A DNA stretch of 64,000 nucleotides from Nocardioides sp. SR21 (GCF_022761125.1 NZ_JAKWJR010000002.1:481160-545159), one strand, 5' to 3'; counted from the first letter of the stretch, positions 25,181 through 35,441 are shown. Notes: generated by a model from the letters alone, not told the origin. Numbers and translations: made by a program.

Positions 25181-28024
25181 GTGGCTAAGACCCGAGTTCA
25201 CGAACTCGCCAAGGAGTTCGGAGTCGAGAGCAAGTTCGTTCTCGAGAAGTTCAAGGAGATGGGGGAGTTCGTCAAGTCGGCGAGCTCCACTGTCGAACTC
25301 CCCGCGGAGATGCGTTTCCGCAAGGAGTACGGCGCTGCCCTGAAGGCCGCTCCGGCCGCAGCGCCTGCCGAGGCCCCCGCCGCGGACAAGGCCGAGAAGC
25401 CGGCGCCCGCCAAGAAGGCCGCCGCCAAGAAGGCCGCCGCCGCTCCGGCGGAGGAGGCCCCCGAGGCCCCGGCCGCCGAGGTCGAGGCCCCCGCGGCCCC
25501 GGCCAAGAAGGCTGCGCCGAAGCCCGGCCCCAAGGCTGCTCCGGCCACCGAGGAGGCGCCCGCGCCTGCCGTCCAGGAGACGGCACCGCCCGAGGCTCCC
25601 GCCGCGGCTGCTCCGGCCACCCCGGCCGCACCGAAGGCCCCGACCCCGGCGCCCAAGCCGGTCGGCAAGCCCGGCGCCCCGCGCCCGGGCAACAACCCGT
25701 TCGCGTCCAGCCAGGGCATGGGCCGCAAGCCCGCCGCCCCGGAGCGCGCGGCCGACCCGGCCGCTCCCGGCGCCGGCGACAACCGTCCGCCGCGTCCGCC
25801 GGCCGCCCGTGAGGGTGGCGCTCCCGGTCGCCCGGGCATGCCTCGCCCGAACCCGGCCATGATGCCCAAGTCCCCGGCCGCCTTCGGCGGTGGCCCCGGT
25901 GGTCGTGGCCCCGGTGGCCCCGGTCGTCCGGGTGCTCCCGGTCGCGGCGGTGCTCCGGGTCGTCCCGGTGGCGCGCCCGGTCGTGGCGCTCCCGGTGGCG
26001 GTGCCGGTGCTCCCGGTCGCCCCGGCGGCGCTCCCGGTGGCTTCGGCCCCGGTGGCGGCCGTCCCGGTGGCGGTGGCCGTCCCGGCCAGCGTGGCCAGAC
26101 CCAGGGTGCGTTCGGTCGCGCCGGTGGGCCCTCGCGCCGCGGTCGCAAGTCGAAGCGCGCTCGTCGTATGGAGTTCGAGGCCATGGAGGCCCCGACGATC
26201 GGCGGCGTGCGCGTCCGCAAGGGCAACGGCGAGACCGTTCGCCTGCCGCGTGGCGCCTCGCTGACCGACTTCGCCGAGAAGATCAACGTCGACGCCGCCT
26301 CGCTGGTGCAGATGCTGTTCAGCCTCGGCGAGATGGTCACCGCGACCGAGTCGGTGAACGACGAGACGCTCGAGCTGCTCGGTGAGGAGCTCAACTACGT
26401 CGTGCAGGTCGTGTCCCCGGAGGACGAGGACCGCGAGCTGCTCGAGTCGTTCGACCTGGAGTTCGGCGAGGACGAGGGCGACGAGGCCGACCTGGCCGTC
26501 CGTCCGCCGGTCGTCACCGTCATGGGTCACGTCGACCACGGAAAGACCAAGCTCCTCGACGCGCTCCGCAACGCGAACGTCGTCGACAAGGAGGCCGGTG
26601 GCATCACCCAGCACATCGGTGCCTACCAGGTCTCGGCCGAGGTCGACGGCGCCGAGCGTCGGATCACCTTCATCGACACCCCGGGTCACGAGGCGTTCAC
26701 CGCCATGCGTGCCCGTGGTGCCCAGGCGACCGACATCGCGATCCTCGTGGTCGCGGCCGACGACGGCGTGATGCCGCAGACGGTCGAGGCGCTCAACCAC
26801 GCCAAGGCCGCCGGCGTCCCGATCGTGGTCGCGGTCAACAAGATCGACAAGCCGGAGGCGGACCCGACCAAGGTCCGTGGCCAGCTGACCGAGTACGGCC
26901 TGGTCCCCGAGGAGTACGGCGGCGACAGCATGTTCGTCGACGTCTCCGCGAAGTCCGAGCTCAACCTGGACAAGCTGCTCGAGGCCGTCGTCCTGACCGC
27001 CGACGCGTCGCTCGACCTGCGGGCGAACCCGGACCAGAACGCCCAGGGCCTCGTGGTCGAGGCGCACCTCGACCGCGGTCGCGGTCCGGTCGCCACGGTC
27101 CTGGTCCAGCGCGGCACGCTGCGCGTGGGTGACTCGATCGTCGCCGGTGCCGGCTACGGCCGCGTCCGCGCGATGCTCGACGAGCACGGCGAGAACATCA
27201 CCGAGGCCGACCCGTCGCGCCCGGCGATGGTCCTGGGTCTCACCGCGGTACCGGGTGCGGGCCAGAACTTCATCGTGGTCGAGGACGACCGGATGGCTCG
27301 CCAGATCGCCGAGAAGCGCGAGGCGCGGGAGCGCGCGGCCATGCAGGCCAAGCGCCGCGTGCGTCGTACGCTCGAGGACTTCATGGCCTCCATGGAGAAG
27401 GGTGCGAGCCAGGAGCTCAACCTCATCCTCAAGGGCGATGTGTCCGGTTCCGTCGAGGCGCTCGAGGACGCGCTCGCCAAGATCGACGTCGGCGACGAGG
27501 TCAGCATCCGCGTCATCGACCGCGGTGTCGGTGCGATCACCGAGACCAACGTCGACCTGGCCGCCGCCTCCGACGCCATCATCATCGGCTTCAACGTCCG
27601 CCCGCAGGGCAAGGCGACCGAGATGGCGGAGAAGGAAGGCGTGGAGATCCGGTACTACACCGTCATCTACCAGGCCATCGAGGAGATCGAGGCCGCGCTC
27701 AAGGGCATGCTCAAGCCGGTGTACGAGGAGTCGGTGCTCGGCCAGGCGGAGATCCGTGCGATCTTCCGCTCGTCGAAGATCGGCAACATCGCGGGCTGCA
27801 TGGTCACGAACGGCCTGATCCGCCGCAACGCCAAGGTCCGGGTCATCCGGGACGGCGCCGTGGTGGCCGACAACCTCGACCTCGCGTCGCTCAAGCGTGA
27901 GAAGGACGACGCGTCCGAGGTCCGCGAGGGCTTCGAGTGTGGTCTCGTCCTGCGCAACTTCCAGGACATCAAGGAAGGCGACGTCGTCGAGGCGTTCGAG
28001 ATGCGCGAGATCGCGCGCAGCTGA
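25181..28024 (+). CDS. infB: Translation initiation factor IF-2
   Basis: 947 residues. The N-terminal IF2_N helix ([15 protein letters not shown]) is followed by a very long Ala/Pro/Lys- then Gly/Pro/Arg-rich linker (about 56-330). The second IF2_N-like segment comes next ([20 protein letters not shown]). The GTPase domain has G1 GHVDHGKT at 449-456, DTPGHEAF and NKID, and domains II-IV bind fMet-tRNA. It positions initiator tRNA on the 30S subunit. GTG start with AAGGAG 4-5 nt upstream. The leader contains three mini-ORFs and the 3' end a strong hairpin. Confidence 0.97.
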   Translation: MAKTRVHELAKEFGVESKFVLEKFKEMGEFVKSASSTVELPAEMRFRKEYGAALKAAPAAAPAEAPAADKAEKPAPAKKAAAKKAAAAPAEEAPEAPAAEVEAPAAPAKKAAPKPGPKAAPATEEAPAPAVQETAPPEAPAAAAPATPAAPKAPTPAPKPVGKPGAPRPGNNPFASSQGMGRKPAAPERAADPAAPGAGDNRPPRPPAAREGGAPGRPGMPRPNPAMMPKSPAAFGGGPGGRGPGGPGRPGAPGRGGAPGRPGGAPGRGAPGGGAGAPGRPGGAPGGFGPGGGRPGGGGRPGQRGQTQGAFGRAGGPSRRGRKSKRARRMEFEAMEAPTIGGVRVRKGNGETVRLPRGASLTDFAEKINVDAASLVQMLFSLGEMVTATESVNDETLELLGEELNYVVQVVSPEDEDRELLESFDLEFGEDEGDEADLAVRPPVVTVMGHVDHGKTKLLDALRNANVVDKEAGGITQHIGAYQVSAEVDGAERRITFIDTPGHEAFTAMRARGAQATDIAILVVAADDGVMPQTVEALNHAKAAGVPIVVAVNKIDKPEADPTKVRGQLTEYGLVPEEYGGDSMFVDVSAKSELNLDKLLEAVVLTADASLDLRANPDQNAQGLVVEAHLDRGRGPVATVLVQRGTLRVGDSIVAGAGYGRVRAMLDEHGENITEADPSRPAMVLGLTAVPGAGQNFIVVEDDRMARQIAEKREARERAAMQAKRRVRRTLEDFMASMEKGASQELNLILKGDVSGSVEALEDALAKIDVGDEVSIRVIDRGVGAITETNVDLAAASDAIIIGFNVRPQGKATEMAEKEGVEIRYYTVIYQAIEEIEAALKGMLKPVYEESVLGQAEIRAIFRSSKIGNIAGCMVTNGLIRRNAKVRVIRDGAVVADNLDLASLKREKDDASEVREGFECGLVLRNFQDIKEGDVVEAFEMREIARS

Positions 28025-28035
28025 TCAACCAGCAC

Positions 28036-28071
28036 ACGTCGGCGCAGTCCCGCTCGGGACTGCGCCGACGT
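28036..28071 (+). terminator. Perfect 16-bp hairpin between infB and rbfA
   Basis: Arms 28036-28051 and 28056-28071 are fully complementary with a GCTC loop. It begins 12 nt after the infB stop and ends 24 nt before rbfA. There is no T-run, so it is either a U-less intrinsic terminator, as is common in GC-rich actinobacteria, or an RNA-processing or stability site that lets part of the transcription continue. Confidence 0.7.
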
Positions 28072-28095
28072 TGCGTAGTGGAGTAAGAAGGAACC

Positions 28096-28554
28096 ATGAG
28101 CAGCCCACGAGTCCGCAAGATCGCGGACCGCATCCAGGTGATCGTCGCGGAGATGCTCGAGCGCCGGATCAAGGATCCGCGCCTCGGCTTCGTGACCGTC
28201 ACCGACGTGCGCCTGACCGGTGACTCCCAGCAGGCGACGATCTTCTACACCGTCCTCGACGCCACCGGCGACGACGAGGCGGCGCTCGCCAGCACCGCGG
28301 CGGCGCTGGAGTCGGCGAAGGGGCTGCTCCGCTCGGAGGTGGCCAAGCAGCTCGGCATGCGCACCGCGCCGACGCTGACGTTCATCGCCGACGCGCTGCC
28401 CGAGAGCGCCCGGCACCTCGACGAGGTGCTGGCCCGCGCGAAGGAGCTCGACGACGAGGTCGCGGCCCGGCGGGGTACGACCTACGCCGGTGACGAGGAC
28501 CCCTACAAGAAGCCGCGCGAGGTCGGGGACGACCTCGAGGACGAGGACGAGTGA
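28096..28554 (+). CDS. rbfA: Ribosome-binding factor A
   Basis: 152 residues with the single KH-like domain: [53 protein letters not shown], and an acidic tail (DDLEDEDE). It helps maturation of the 16S 5' end in the small subunit. Ribosome binding site AAGAAGGA precedes the ATG. The stop overlaps the truB GTG (GTGA). Confidence 0.95.
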   Translation: MSSPRVRKIADRIQVIVAEMLERRIKDPRLGFVTVTDVRLTGDSQQATIFYTVLDATGDDEAALASTAAALESAKGLLRSEVAKQLGMRTAPTLTFIADALPESARHLDEVLARAKELDDEVAARRGTTYAGDEDPYKKPREVGDDLEDEDE

Positions 28555-29414
28555 CCGACGGGCTCGTCATCGTCGACAAGCCCGGAGGGATGACCTCGCA
28601 CGACGTGGTGTCCCGGGTGCGCCGGCTGGCCGGCACCCGCAAGGTCGGCCACGCCGGCACGCTGGACCCGATGGCGACCGGCGTGCTGGTGCTCGGCGTC
28701 AACCGGGCGACCCGCCTGCTCGGTCACCTGATGCTGACCGACAAGGGGTACGACGCCACGATCCGGCTCGGTGTCGCGACGACGACCGACGACGCCGAGG
28801 GCGAGGTGGTCTCGACGAGCTCCACCGACCAGCTCGACGAGGCGACGATCCGGTCGGCGGCCGCGGAGTTCGTCGGTGACCTGATGCAGGTGCCGACCGC
28901 GGTGTCGGCGATCAAGGTCGACGGCAAGCGCGCCTACCAGCGCGTCCGGGACGGCGAGGAGGTCGAGCTCAAGGCCCGGCCGGTCACCGTCCACGAGCTG
29001 ACGGTCTCCGACGTGCGGGTCTCGACGGGCCCGGCCGAGGTCGACGTGTCGGTGCGCTGCACGAGCGGCACCTACATCCGCGCGATCGCGCGCGACCTCG
29101 GCGCGAAGCTGGGCGTCGGCGGCCACCTGACCGCGCTGCGGCGTACCGCGGTCGGGCCCTACGACCTGTCCGTGGCGCGCACGCTGGAGGCGCTCGGCGA
29201 GGAGTTCGCGCTGCTCCCGATCGCGACCGCCGCGCGCGCCGCGTTCGCGTCGTACGACCTCGACGAGGCCGGTGCGACCGACGTCCGGTACGGCCGCGCG
29301 CTCGACCTGGACCTCCCCGGGCTGACCGCCGTCTTCGCCCCCGACGGGGAGTTCCTGGCCCTCTACGAGCCCCGCGACGGTCTTGCGCGGGCGGTCGCTG
29401 TCTTCACCGGCTGA
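28551..29414 (+). CDS. truB: tRNA pseudouridine(55) synthase
   Basis: 287 residues. [13 protein letters not shown] begins the catalytic domain, [12 protein letters not shown] carries the catalytic Asp, and [11 protein letters not shown] and [15 protein letters not shown] are conserved RNA-binding parts. It modifies U55 in the T-loop of tRNAs. Here truB directly overlaps rbfA, without the nrnA-type genes often found between them. Confidence 0.96.
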   Translation: MTDGLVIVDKPGGMTSHDVVSRVRRLAGTRKVGHAGTLDPMATGVLVLGVNRATRLLGHLMLTDKGYDATIRLGVATTTDDAEGEVVSTSSTDQLDEATIRSAAAEFVGDLMQVPTAVSAIKVDGKRAYQRVRDGEEVELKARPVTVHELTVSDVRVSTGPAEVDVSVRCTSGTYIRAIARDLGAKLGVGGHLTALRRTAVGPYDLSVARTLEALGEEFALLPIATAARAAFASYDLDEAGATDVRYGRALDLDLPGLTAVFAPDGEFLALYEPRDGLARAVAVFTG

Positions 29415-29424
29415 CCTCTCTCGG

Positions 29425-29430
29425 TAGTGT
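29425..29430 (+). promoter_or_regulatory. -10 element TAGTGT, leaderless start of ribF
   Basis: TAGTGT followed by 6 nt and GTG 29437, in a 22-bp gap after truB. Confidence 0.45.
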
Positions 29431-29436
29431 TCGCGC

Positions 29437-30369
29437 GTGCACATCTGGCGATCCCTCGACGAGGTCCCGGCCGACCTCGGCCCGACCGCCGTCGTCATCG
29501 GCAACTTCGACGGCGTGCACCTGGGTCACCGGCACGTCGTGGCCCGGGCGCGTGAGATCGCCGCGGAGCACGACCTGACCGTCGTCGCGGTCACCTTCGA
29601 CCCGCACCCGATGGCGGTGCTGCGGCCCGAGCACGCCCCGACGACGCTCACCTCGCTCGAGGTCCGCGCCGAGCTCCTCGCGGACGCCGGCGCCGACGCG
29701 ATGCTCGCGGTGCCGTTCGACCGCGAGGTCGCGGCCTGGACTCCGGAGCAGTTCGTCGAGTGGGTGCTGGTGACCGGCCTCAAGGCGAGCGCGGTGGTCG
29801 TGGGCGCGAACTTCCGCTTCGGCAACCGCGCGGCCGGCGACGTCGCCACGCTGCGCGAGCTGGGCGCCCGGCACGGCTTCTCCGCCGAGGGCATCCCGCT
29901 CGACGGCGGCCCCCAGGTGTGGTCCTCGACGTACGTCCGGATGAGCCTGGCCGCCGGTGACGTCGCGGGCGCCTCCGAGGCGCTCGGCCGGCCGTACTCC
30001 GTGCGCGGCGTGGTCGTGAAGGGCGACCAGCGCGGCCGCGAGCTCGGCTTCCCGACCGCGAACGTGCCCACCGACGTGCTCACCGCCGCGCCGCCGGACG
30101 GCGTCTACGCCGGTTGGCTGCGCCGGGTCGACACCGACGAGACGTTCCCCGCCGCGATCAGCGTCGGCACCAACCCGACGTTCGACGGCGACCGCTACCG
30201 CCGCGTGGAGAGCTACGTGCTCGACCGCACCGACCTCGAGCTGTACGGCGTCGAGGTGGAGGTCAGCTTCGTCGAGCGGCTGCGCGGGATGGTCGCGTTC
30301 GAGTCCGTGGAGGCCCTCGTCGAGCAGATGAACGCGGACGTCGTCCGGGCCCGCGAGCTCCTGACGTGA
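29437..30369 (+). CDS. ribF: Bifunctional riboflavin kinase / FAD synthetase
   Basis: 310 residues. The N-terminal nucleotidyltransferase has GNFDGVHLGHRHV and FDPHP (adenylylation of FMN). The C-terminal flavokinase has VKGDQRGRELGFPTAN and ISVGTNPTFDG. It makes FMN and FAD in the cytosol. Its stop overlaps the GTG of the following membrane protein gene. Confidence 0.96.
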   Translation: MHIWRSLDEVPADLGPTAVVIGNFDGVHLGHRHVVARAREIAAEHDLTVVAVTFDPHPMAVLRPEHAPTTLTSLEVRAELLADAGADAMLAVPFDREVAAWTPEQFVEWVLVTGLKASAVVVGANFRFGNRAAGDVATLRELGARHGFSAEGIPLDGGPQVWSSTYVRMSLAAGDVAGASEALGRPYSVRGVVVKGDQRGRELGFPTANVPTDVLTAAPPDGVYAGWLRRVDTDETFPAAISVGTNPTFDGDRYRRVESYVLDRTDLELYGVEVEVSFVERLRGMVAFESVEALVEQMNADVVRARELLT

Positions 30370-31325
30370 CCCGCGAGGAGACCCTGGCGGCCACCGACGC
30401 GTGGTTCCTGGAGCACGGGCTCTCCTACTTCGTGCCGGAGAAGCGGGCCGACGTGCGCAACGCGCTGCGGCTGAAGCGGACCGTGCCGCTGATCCTGGTG
30501 GTCGCGCTGGTCGCTGCCGGGGTCGGCGTCGGGATCGCACTGCTGACCGACGAGTTCAGCGCCGCCCCGGCGCTGCTCGTGACCATCGGCGGGCTGGCGC
30601 TGCTGTGGTACGCCCTGACCGCTCTGCACGCCCGGCAGATCGTCGGCTGGGCGCTGCACCGCACGCTCGGCAGCCTGCGGTTCCTGCTGCCGATGACGAC
30701 CCGCGCGCTGCCGCTGCTGCTGCTCGCGATCACCTTCCTGTTCATCAACACCGAGATGTGGCAGGTGGGCGGCAACCTCACCCTCGGCGCGCTCTGGCTG
30801 GTGATCGTGCTGTTCGCGAGCCTGGCCCTCGGCTTCCTGCTCGTGCGCCTGCCCGAGGAGGTGGACCGCGCCGACGACGACGTCGACGACGCGTTCCTGC
30901 TGCGCACCACCGCCAAGACGCCGCTCGCAGAGACCGCCCGCGAGCTCGTGGACGACCCAGAAGCCGACCCGGCGTCGTACGCCGAGGTGACCGGCTACGA
31001 GCGCTGGAACCTGATCCTGGTGCTGATGATCGTGCAGTTCGTCCAGGTGCTGCTGCTGTCCTTGATGGTCTTCGCGTTCCTGCTGCTGTTCGGCTCGCTG
31101 ATCATCAGCGGACCGGTGCAGACGGCCTGGGACATCCAGTCACCCTTCAGCCGGACCTTGGTGCAGGTCTCGGCCTTCCTCGCGGCGTTCTCCGGCCTCT
31201 ACCTGACAGTGTCGACCGTGACCGACGAGGCGTACCGCGCGCAGTTCTTCGGCAGCGTGACGCGTGAGCTCGAGCGGGCCGTGGGCATGCGTGCGGTCTA
31301 CCTCGCCTTGCGGGCTCGCGCCTAG
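30366..31325 (+). CDS. Integral membrane protein of unknown function
   Basis: 319 residues from the GTG that overlaps the ribF stop. After a soluble N-terminus there are two helix pairs (LILVVALVAAGVGVGIALL, LLVTIGGLALLWYALTAL; LPLLLLAITFLFI, LWLVIVLFASLALGFLLV), an acidic loop (VDRADDDVDDAF) and two more helices near the C-terminus. No family was recognised. The coupling to ribF may be fortuitous. It ends in CTAG shared with ptsH. Confidence 0.75.
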   Translation: MTREETLAATDAWFLEHGLSYFVPEKRADVRNALRLKRTVPLILVVALVAAGVGVGIALLTDEFSAAPALLVTIGGLALLWYALTALHARQIVGWALHRTLGSLRFLLPMTTRALPLLLLAITFLFINTEMWQVGGNLTLGALWLVIVLFASLALGFLLVRLPEEVDRADDDVDDAFLLRTTAKTPLAETARELVDDPEADPASYAEVTGYERWNLILVLMIVQFVQVLLLSLMVFAFLLLFGSLIISGPVQTAWDIQSPFSRTLVQVSAFLAAFSGLYLTVSTVTDEAYRAQFFGSVTRELERAVGMRAVYLALRARA

Positions 31326-31579
31326 GCATCGAGGTCTTTCTCGACCAGGGCCACGATCGCGTCGAGCGCCGCCTGGTCGTCGCTGCTGACCTCGACCTGG
31401 TCGCCGGGGCCGGCGCCGAGGGTCATGATCAGCAGCGACGAGCTGGCGTCGACCGGCTCGTCGCCGGGGATGCCGATCAGCACCTCGACGTCGAGCTCCT
31501 CGACGGCCTCGCTGATGATCTGGGCGGGCCGGGCGTGCAGGCCGACGGACGAGCCGACGGCGACGGTCTTGCTGGGCAT
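31322..31579 (-). CDS. ptsH: Phosphocarrier protein HPr
   Basis: 85 residues. H15 in GLHARPA is the phospho-acceptor for enzyme I, and the SSS at 46-48 occupies the regulatory-serine region of HPr proteins. It shuttles phosphate from enzyme I to the fructose EIIA. It follows fruA by 31 bp in a fruR-fruK-fruA-ptsH operon, with ribosome binding site GAGGAG upstream. Confidence 0.96.
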   Translation of the reverse strand: MPSKTVAVGSSVGLHARPAQIISEAVEELDVEVLIGIPGDEPVDASSSLLIMTLGAGPGDQVEVSSDDQAALDAIVALVEKDLDA

Positions 31580-31610
31580 CGAGGTCTCCTCAGGTAGGGG
31601 TGGTGGGTGG

Positions 31611-33662
31611 TCAGACGGTGACGAGGTCGCGCTCGGCGGCGGCCTCGGCGTCGGCGCGGCCGATCGACTTCAGGACGATCACCGCGATCGCACCGACGAC
31701 GACGCCGGCGACGAGGGCGATGAAGTAGCCGAGGATGTTGTCCACGGCGAAGAGCACGAAGATGCCGCCGTGCGGGGCCCGGACCGCGACCTCCATCGCC
31801 ATCGACAGCCCGCCGGTGACCGCCGAGCCGAGCATGATCGCCGGGATCACCCGCAGCGGGTCGGCCGCGGCGAACGGGATGGCGCCCTCGGTGATGAACG
31901 ACGCGCCGAGCAGCCAGCCCGCCTTGCCGTTCTCGCGCTCGGGGATGTTGAAGAGCTTCGGCCGCAGCACCGTGGCCAGGGCCAGGGCGATCGGCGGGAC
32001 CATGCCGGCCAGCATCACCGCGGCCATGATCTGCAGCTCGGGGGAGTTGGTCGCGGTGCCCGCGGCGGCCAGCCCGGTGGTGGCGAACGCGTAGGCGACC
32101 TTGTTCAGCGGGCCGCCCATGTCGAAGGCCATCATCAGGCCGAGGAGCACGCCGAGGATGATCGCGGACCCGCCGCTCAGGCTGTTGAGGGCGTCGGTGA
32201 GCTCGTCCATCACCCAGCCGAGCGGGCGGGCCAGGACGGCCACCATCACCCAGCCGGCGATCAGGGTGGTCACCAGCGGGATCAGCAGCACCGGCATCAG
32301 GCCGCGGGCCCACGAGGCGACCTTCCAGCGGGAGACCCACAGGGCGACGACACCGGCGAGGACACCGCCGATGATGCCGCCGATGAAGCCGCTCTGCGGC
32401 AGCCCGAAGCCACCGAGGTCGACGGCGATCGCACCCATCACGAAACCGGGGGCGATGCCGGGCCGGTCGGCGATCGCGTACGCGATGTAGCCGGCCAGCG
32501 CCGGGACGAGGAACTTGAACGCCGTGGCGCCGAGCACGAAGAACACGGCGCCGATGTAGGCCGTGATCCCGCTGCCGAACAGGGCGTGGGGGAGGTCGGC
32601 GGTGCTCGGCAGGTTCCACAGGGAGTTGTTCGTGACGATGTCGCCGGCCGGGCCGACGATCTCGTACCCACCGAACAGGAAGCTGAGCGCGATCAGCAGG
32701 CCGCCCGCGGCGACGAACGGGATCATGTACGACACGCCGGTCATCAGGATCCGGCGGGTGCGGCCGCCCCAGCTCTCGCCGGCGCCGCTGCCCGTGGTCT
32801 CGGCGCCGCCGCCGGCGGTGCCCTCGACGCGCGGGGCGTTCGGGTCGTCGGCGTACCGCAGCGCCTCCGCGATCATCGTGTCGGCCTCGTCCATCGGTCG
32901 CTTCACGCCCGAGCTCACGACCGGCTTGCCGGCGAACCGGGAGCGGTCACGGACGCCGACGTCGACGGCGAAGATCACCGCAGCGGCCTCGGCGATGACG
33001 GAGGGAGCGAGTGGCTTGGAGCCGGCCGAGCCCTGGGTCTCCACGCTGATCGTGACGCCGGCTCGCTCGGCCGCGGCCTCCAGGGCCTCGGCGGCCATGT
33101 AGGTGTGCGCGATGCCGGTCGGGCAGGCGGTGACCGCGACCAGGCTCCGGTGCTCCTTCGGCGCGGGGGCGGCGGGAACGGGAGCCGACGGTGCTGGAGC
33201 AGCGGCGGGTGCGGCGCCGACCACGTCGGTGACCAGCTCGGCCACCTCCTCGGGGGTCTCGGCGTCGCGCAGCGAGTCGGTGAAGGCCGGCTTCACCAGT
33301 GCCCGCGCCAGCTTGGTCAGCAGCTGGAGATGGGTGTTGCCGCCACCGGCCGGGGCGCAGATCAGGAACACGATGTCGGCCGGGCCGTCCTTCGCGCCGA
33401 AGTCGACCGTCGGCTCGAGCCGGGCGAACGCCAGCACCGGCTCGCTCACGCCCTCGGTGCGGCAGTGCGGGATCGCGATGCCGCCTGGAAGCCCGGTCGC
33501 CGAGGTCGCCTCACGGGCGAACGCGTCCTCGATGAGCTGGTCGACGTCCGTGGCGCGACCGGCGTCGCCGACGATCCGCGCGAGGGCACGGATGACCTCG
33601 TGCTTGTCGGACCCGAGCTCGGCGTCGAGACGCACCAGCCCTGCGTTGATGAGATCAGTCAT
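31611..33662 (-). CDS. fruA: PTS fructose-specific EIIABC permease
   Basis: 683 residues with EIIA (1-145, phospho-His H66 in IPHCRTE), an Ala/Pro linker (about 150-170), EIIB (about 172-275, phospho-Cys C180 in TACPTGIAHT) and EIIC (about 310-680, eight or more helices, MGGPLNK and FITEGAIPF). It takes up fructose as fructose 1-phosphate. ATG 33662 lies 1 nt after the fruK stop; the long frame upstream of it is within fruK and not coding. Confidence 0.96.
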   Translation of the reverse strand: MTDLINAGLVRLDAELGSDKHEVIRALARIVGDAGRATDVDQLIEDAFAREATSATGLPGGIAIPHCRTEGVSEPVLAFARLEPTVDFGAKDGPADIVFLICAPAGGGNTHLQLLTKLARALVKPAFTDSLRDAETPEEVAELVTDVVGAAPAAAPAPSAPVPAAPAPKEHRSLVAVTACPTGIAHTYMAAEALEAAAERAGVTISVETQGSAGSKPLAPSVIAEAAAVIFAVDVGVRDRSRFAGKPVVSSGVKRPMDEADTMIAEALRYADDPNAPRVEGTAGGGAETTGSGAGESWGGRTRRILMTGVSYMIPFVAAGGLLIALSFLFGGYEIVGPAGDIVTNNSLWNLPSTADLPHALFGSGITAYIGAVFFVLGATAFKFLVPALAGYIAYAIADRPGIAPGFVMGAIAVDLGGFGLPQSGFIGGIIGGVLAGVVALWVSRWKVASWARGLMPVLLIPLVTTLIAGWVMVAVLARPLGWVMDELTDALNSLSGGSAIILGVLLGLMMAFDMGGPLNKVAYAFATTGLAAAGTATNSPELQIMAAVMLAGMVPPIALALATVLRPKLFNIPERENGKAGWLLGASFITEGAIPFAAADPLRVIPAIMLGSAVTGGLSMAMEVAVRAPHGGIFVLFAVDNILGYFIALVAGVVVGAIAVIVLKSIGRADAEAAAERDLVTV

Positions 33663-33663
33663 G

Positions 33664-34629
33664 TCACCCTCCCGGGGTGAGGTCGAGGGCGCGCACCGAG
33701 ACGAGCTCGGGGCGGACCTGGTGGGGTTGTGGGATGGTCGTTCCGGGGAGCCCGGCGGCGGCGCTGCCGTAGGCGACAGCAAGGGCGAGTCGGTGGGCGG
33801 GGTCCTGGCGGCGGAGGTCGCCGAGGAGGTAGCCGAAGAGGCTGGAGTCACCGGCGCCGACCGTGCTGACCACGGTGGTGGGCGGCGGTGTGGCGTGCCA
33901 GGCGCCGTCGGCGTTGACGAGTACGGCGCCGTGCGGGCCGAGCGTGGCGAGCACCGTCTCGACGCCGCGGGCGACGAGGGTTCGGGCGGCGTGGGCGGCG
34001 GCGACCGGGTCGGCCTCGAGCGCGTCGCCGGCGGCCCGGCTGCCGGTCAGGGAGGCGAGCTCCTCGCCGTTCGGCTTCATCAGGTGTGGCGCTCCCACGT
34101 CGAGGCCGTCGACGAGGGCCTTCAGCGGGGCGTCGCTGGTGTCGACCGCGATCCGGCCGCCGGTGCCGCGCAGGGCGGAGACCAGCTCGGCGTACCACCC
34201 GACCGGCGCGCCGGGCGGCAGCGAGCCGGCCAGCACCACCCAGTCGGCGTCGCCGGCGCGGCGGCGCAGCGACTCGGTCAGCGCGGTGAGCACGTCGCCG
34301 TCGACCGTGGGGCCGGGGCTGTTGAGCTTGGTGGTGGTGCCGTCGGGCTCGCTGATCGTGAGGTTGACCCGCAGCGTGCCGGACGTCGGGACCGGTCGGC
34401 AGTCGATGCCGGCGCTCAGCAGCTCGTGCACGAACGGGTCGTCGGGGTCAGCGGGCAGGACGGCGATCGAGGGGATGCCCGCGGAGACCGAGGCGCGGGA
34501 GATGTTCACGCCCTTGCCGCCGGCCTGCGAGGTCACCGACTCGACGCGCATCACGGCGCCGCGCTCGAGCACCCCGCCGAGCGCGACGGTGCGGTCGTGG
34601 CTGGGGTTCGGGGTCAGGGTGAGGATCAT
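33664..34629 (-). CDS. fruK: 1-phosphofructokinase
   Basis: 321 residues of the PfkB/ribokinase family. TLTPNPSHDRTV at the N-terminus, GGKGVNIS (sugar site) and the late STVGAGDSSLFGYL (ATP site and catalytic Asp) are intact. It phosphorylates fructose 1-phosphate from the PTS to fructose 1,6-bisphosphate. It overlaps fruR by ATGA. Confidence 0.95.
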   Translation of the reverse strand: MILTLTPNPSHDRTVALGGVLERGAVMRVESVTSQAGGKGVNISRASVSAGIPSIAVLPADPDDPFVHELLSAGIDCRPVPTSGTLRVNLTISEPDGTTTKLNSPGPTVDGDVLTALTESLRRRAGDADWVVLAGSLPPGAPVGWYAELVSALRGTGGRIAVDTSDAPLKALVDGLDVGAPHLMKPNGEELASLTGSRAAGDALEADPVAAAHAARTLVARGVETVLATLGPHGAVLVNADGAWHATPPPTTVVSTVGAGDSSLFGYLLGDLRRQDPAHRLALAVAYGSAAAGLPGTTIPQPHQVRPELVSVRALDLTPGG

Positions 34630-35393
34630 GCGACCACGACCTGGACGCCGGCGCGCTCGAGGTCGCGCCGGTCGGCGGCGGCGATCCCGTCGTCGGTGAT
34701 CAGGACGTCGACCTCGGCGAGCTCGGCGAACCTGATCGGCGACTCGCTGCCGACCTTGCTGGAGTCGGCCAGGCACACCACGCGGCGCGCCGCGGCGACC
34801 ATGGCGCGCTTGGTCGAGGCCTCGTCGCGGTCGGGGGTGGACAGCCCGTGCCCGATGCTCAGCCCGTTGGTGCCGAGGAACGCGACGTCGACGCGGATCC
34901 GCTCGAGCGCGATCACGGTGTCCGCGCCGACCGCGGCCTGGGTGGTGGGCCGGACCCGGCCCGGCAGCAGGTGCAGGTCGACGTTCGGTCCGCCGGCGAG
35001 CCGGGCCGCGACCGGGACCGCGTGCGTGACGACGGTGAGCCGGAGGTCGCGGGGGAGCTGGCGGGCGAGCCGGCCGGTCGTCGAGCCGGCGTCGAGCAGC
35101 ACGGTCCCGTCCGCGGGTGGGAGCAGGTCGAGCGCCGCCTCGGCGATCCGGTCCTTCGCGTCGGTGTTCGCCTGGTCGCGCTCGCCGAGCCCGGCCTCGA
35201 TCACCGCCAGCGCGGACGCCGGCACCGCGCCACCGTGCACCCGGCGGACCAGGCCGATCCGCTCCAGCGCGGAGAGGTCGCGACGCACGGTCTCGGTGGT
35301 GACGTCGAACTGCTCGGAGATCTCGTTCACCGACACCCGGCCGCGCTCGACCACGAGCTGCGCGATGGCCTGCTGGCGCTCTTCGGCGTACAT
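34626..35393 (-). CDS. fruR: DeoR-family transcriptional regulator of the fru operon
   Basis: 255 residues. The N-terminal winged HTH has VSVNEISEQFDVTTETVRRDL followed by the DeoR loop RVHGGA. The C-terminal sugar-phosphate isomerase-like effector domain has DAGSTTGRLA and FLGTNGLS. As first gene of the operon it most likely senses fructose 1-phosphate and represses itself and fruKA-ptsH, and possibly the divergent ptsI. GGAG is upstream of the ATG. Confidence 0.92.
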   Translation of the reverse strand: MYAEERQQAIAQLVVERGRVSVNEISEQFDVTTETVRRDLSALERIGLVRRVHGGAVPASALAVIEAGLGERDQANTDAKDRIAEAALDLLPPADGTVLLDAGSTTGRLARQLPRDLRLTVVTHAVPVAARLAGGPNVDLHLLPGRVRPTTQAAVGADTVIALERIRVDVAFLGTNGLSIGHGLSTPDRDEASTKRAMVAAARRVVCLADSSKVGSESPIRFAELAEVDVLITDDGIAAADRRDLERAGVQVVVA

Positions 35394-35441
35394 GGTGATC
35401 GCTTGCTCCTGCGGCTCGGTGGATGAATCTGTGTATATGTT

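Noticed and set aside
25130..27187. 685-residue minus-strand frame opposite infB
   Set aside because: Low-complexity antisense shadow of a GC-rich gene; infB has clear motifs and its own start signal.
29415..29436. FMN riboswitch before ribF
   Set aside because: The gap is 22 bp and holds only a leaderless promoter; no RFN element fits.
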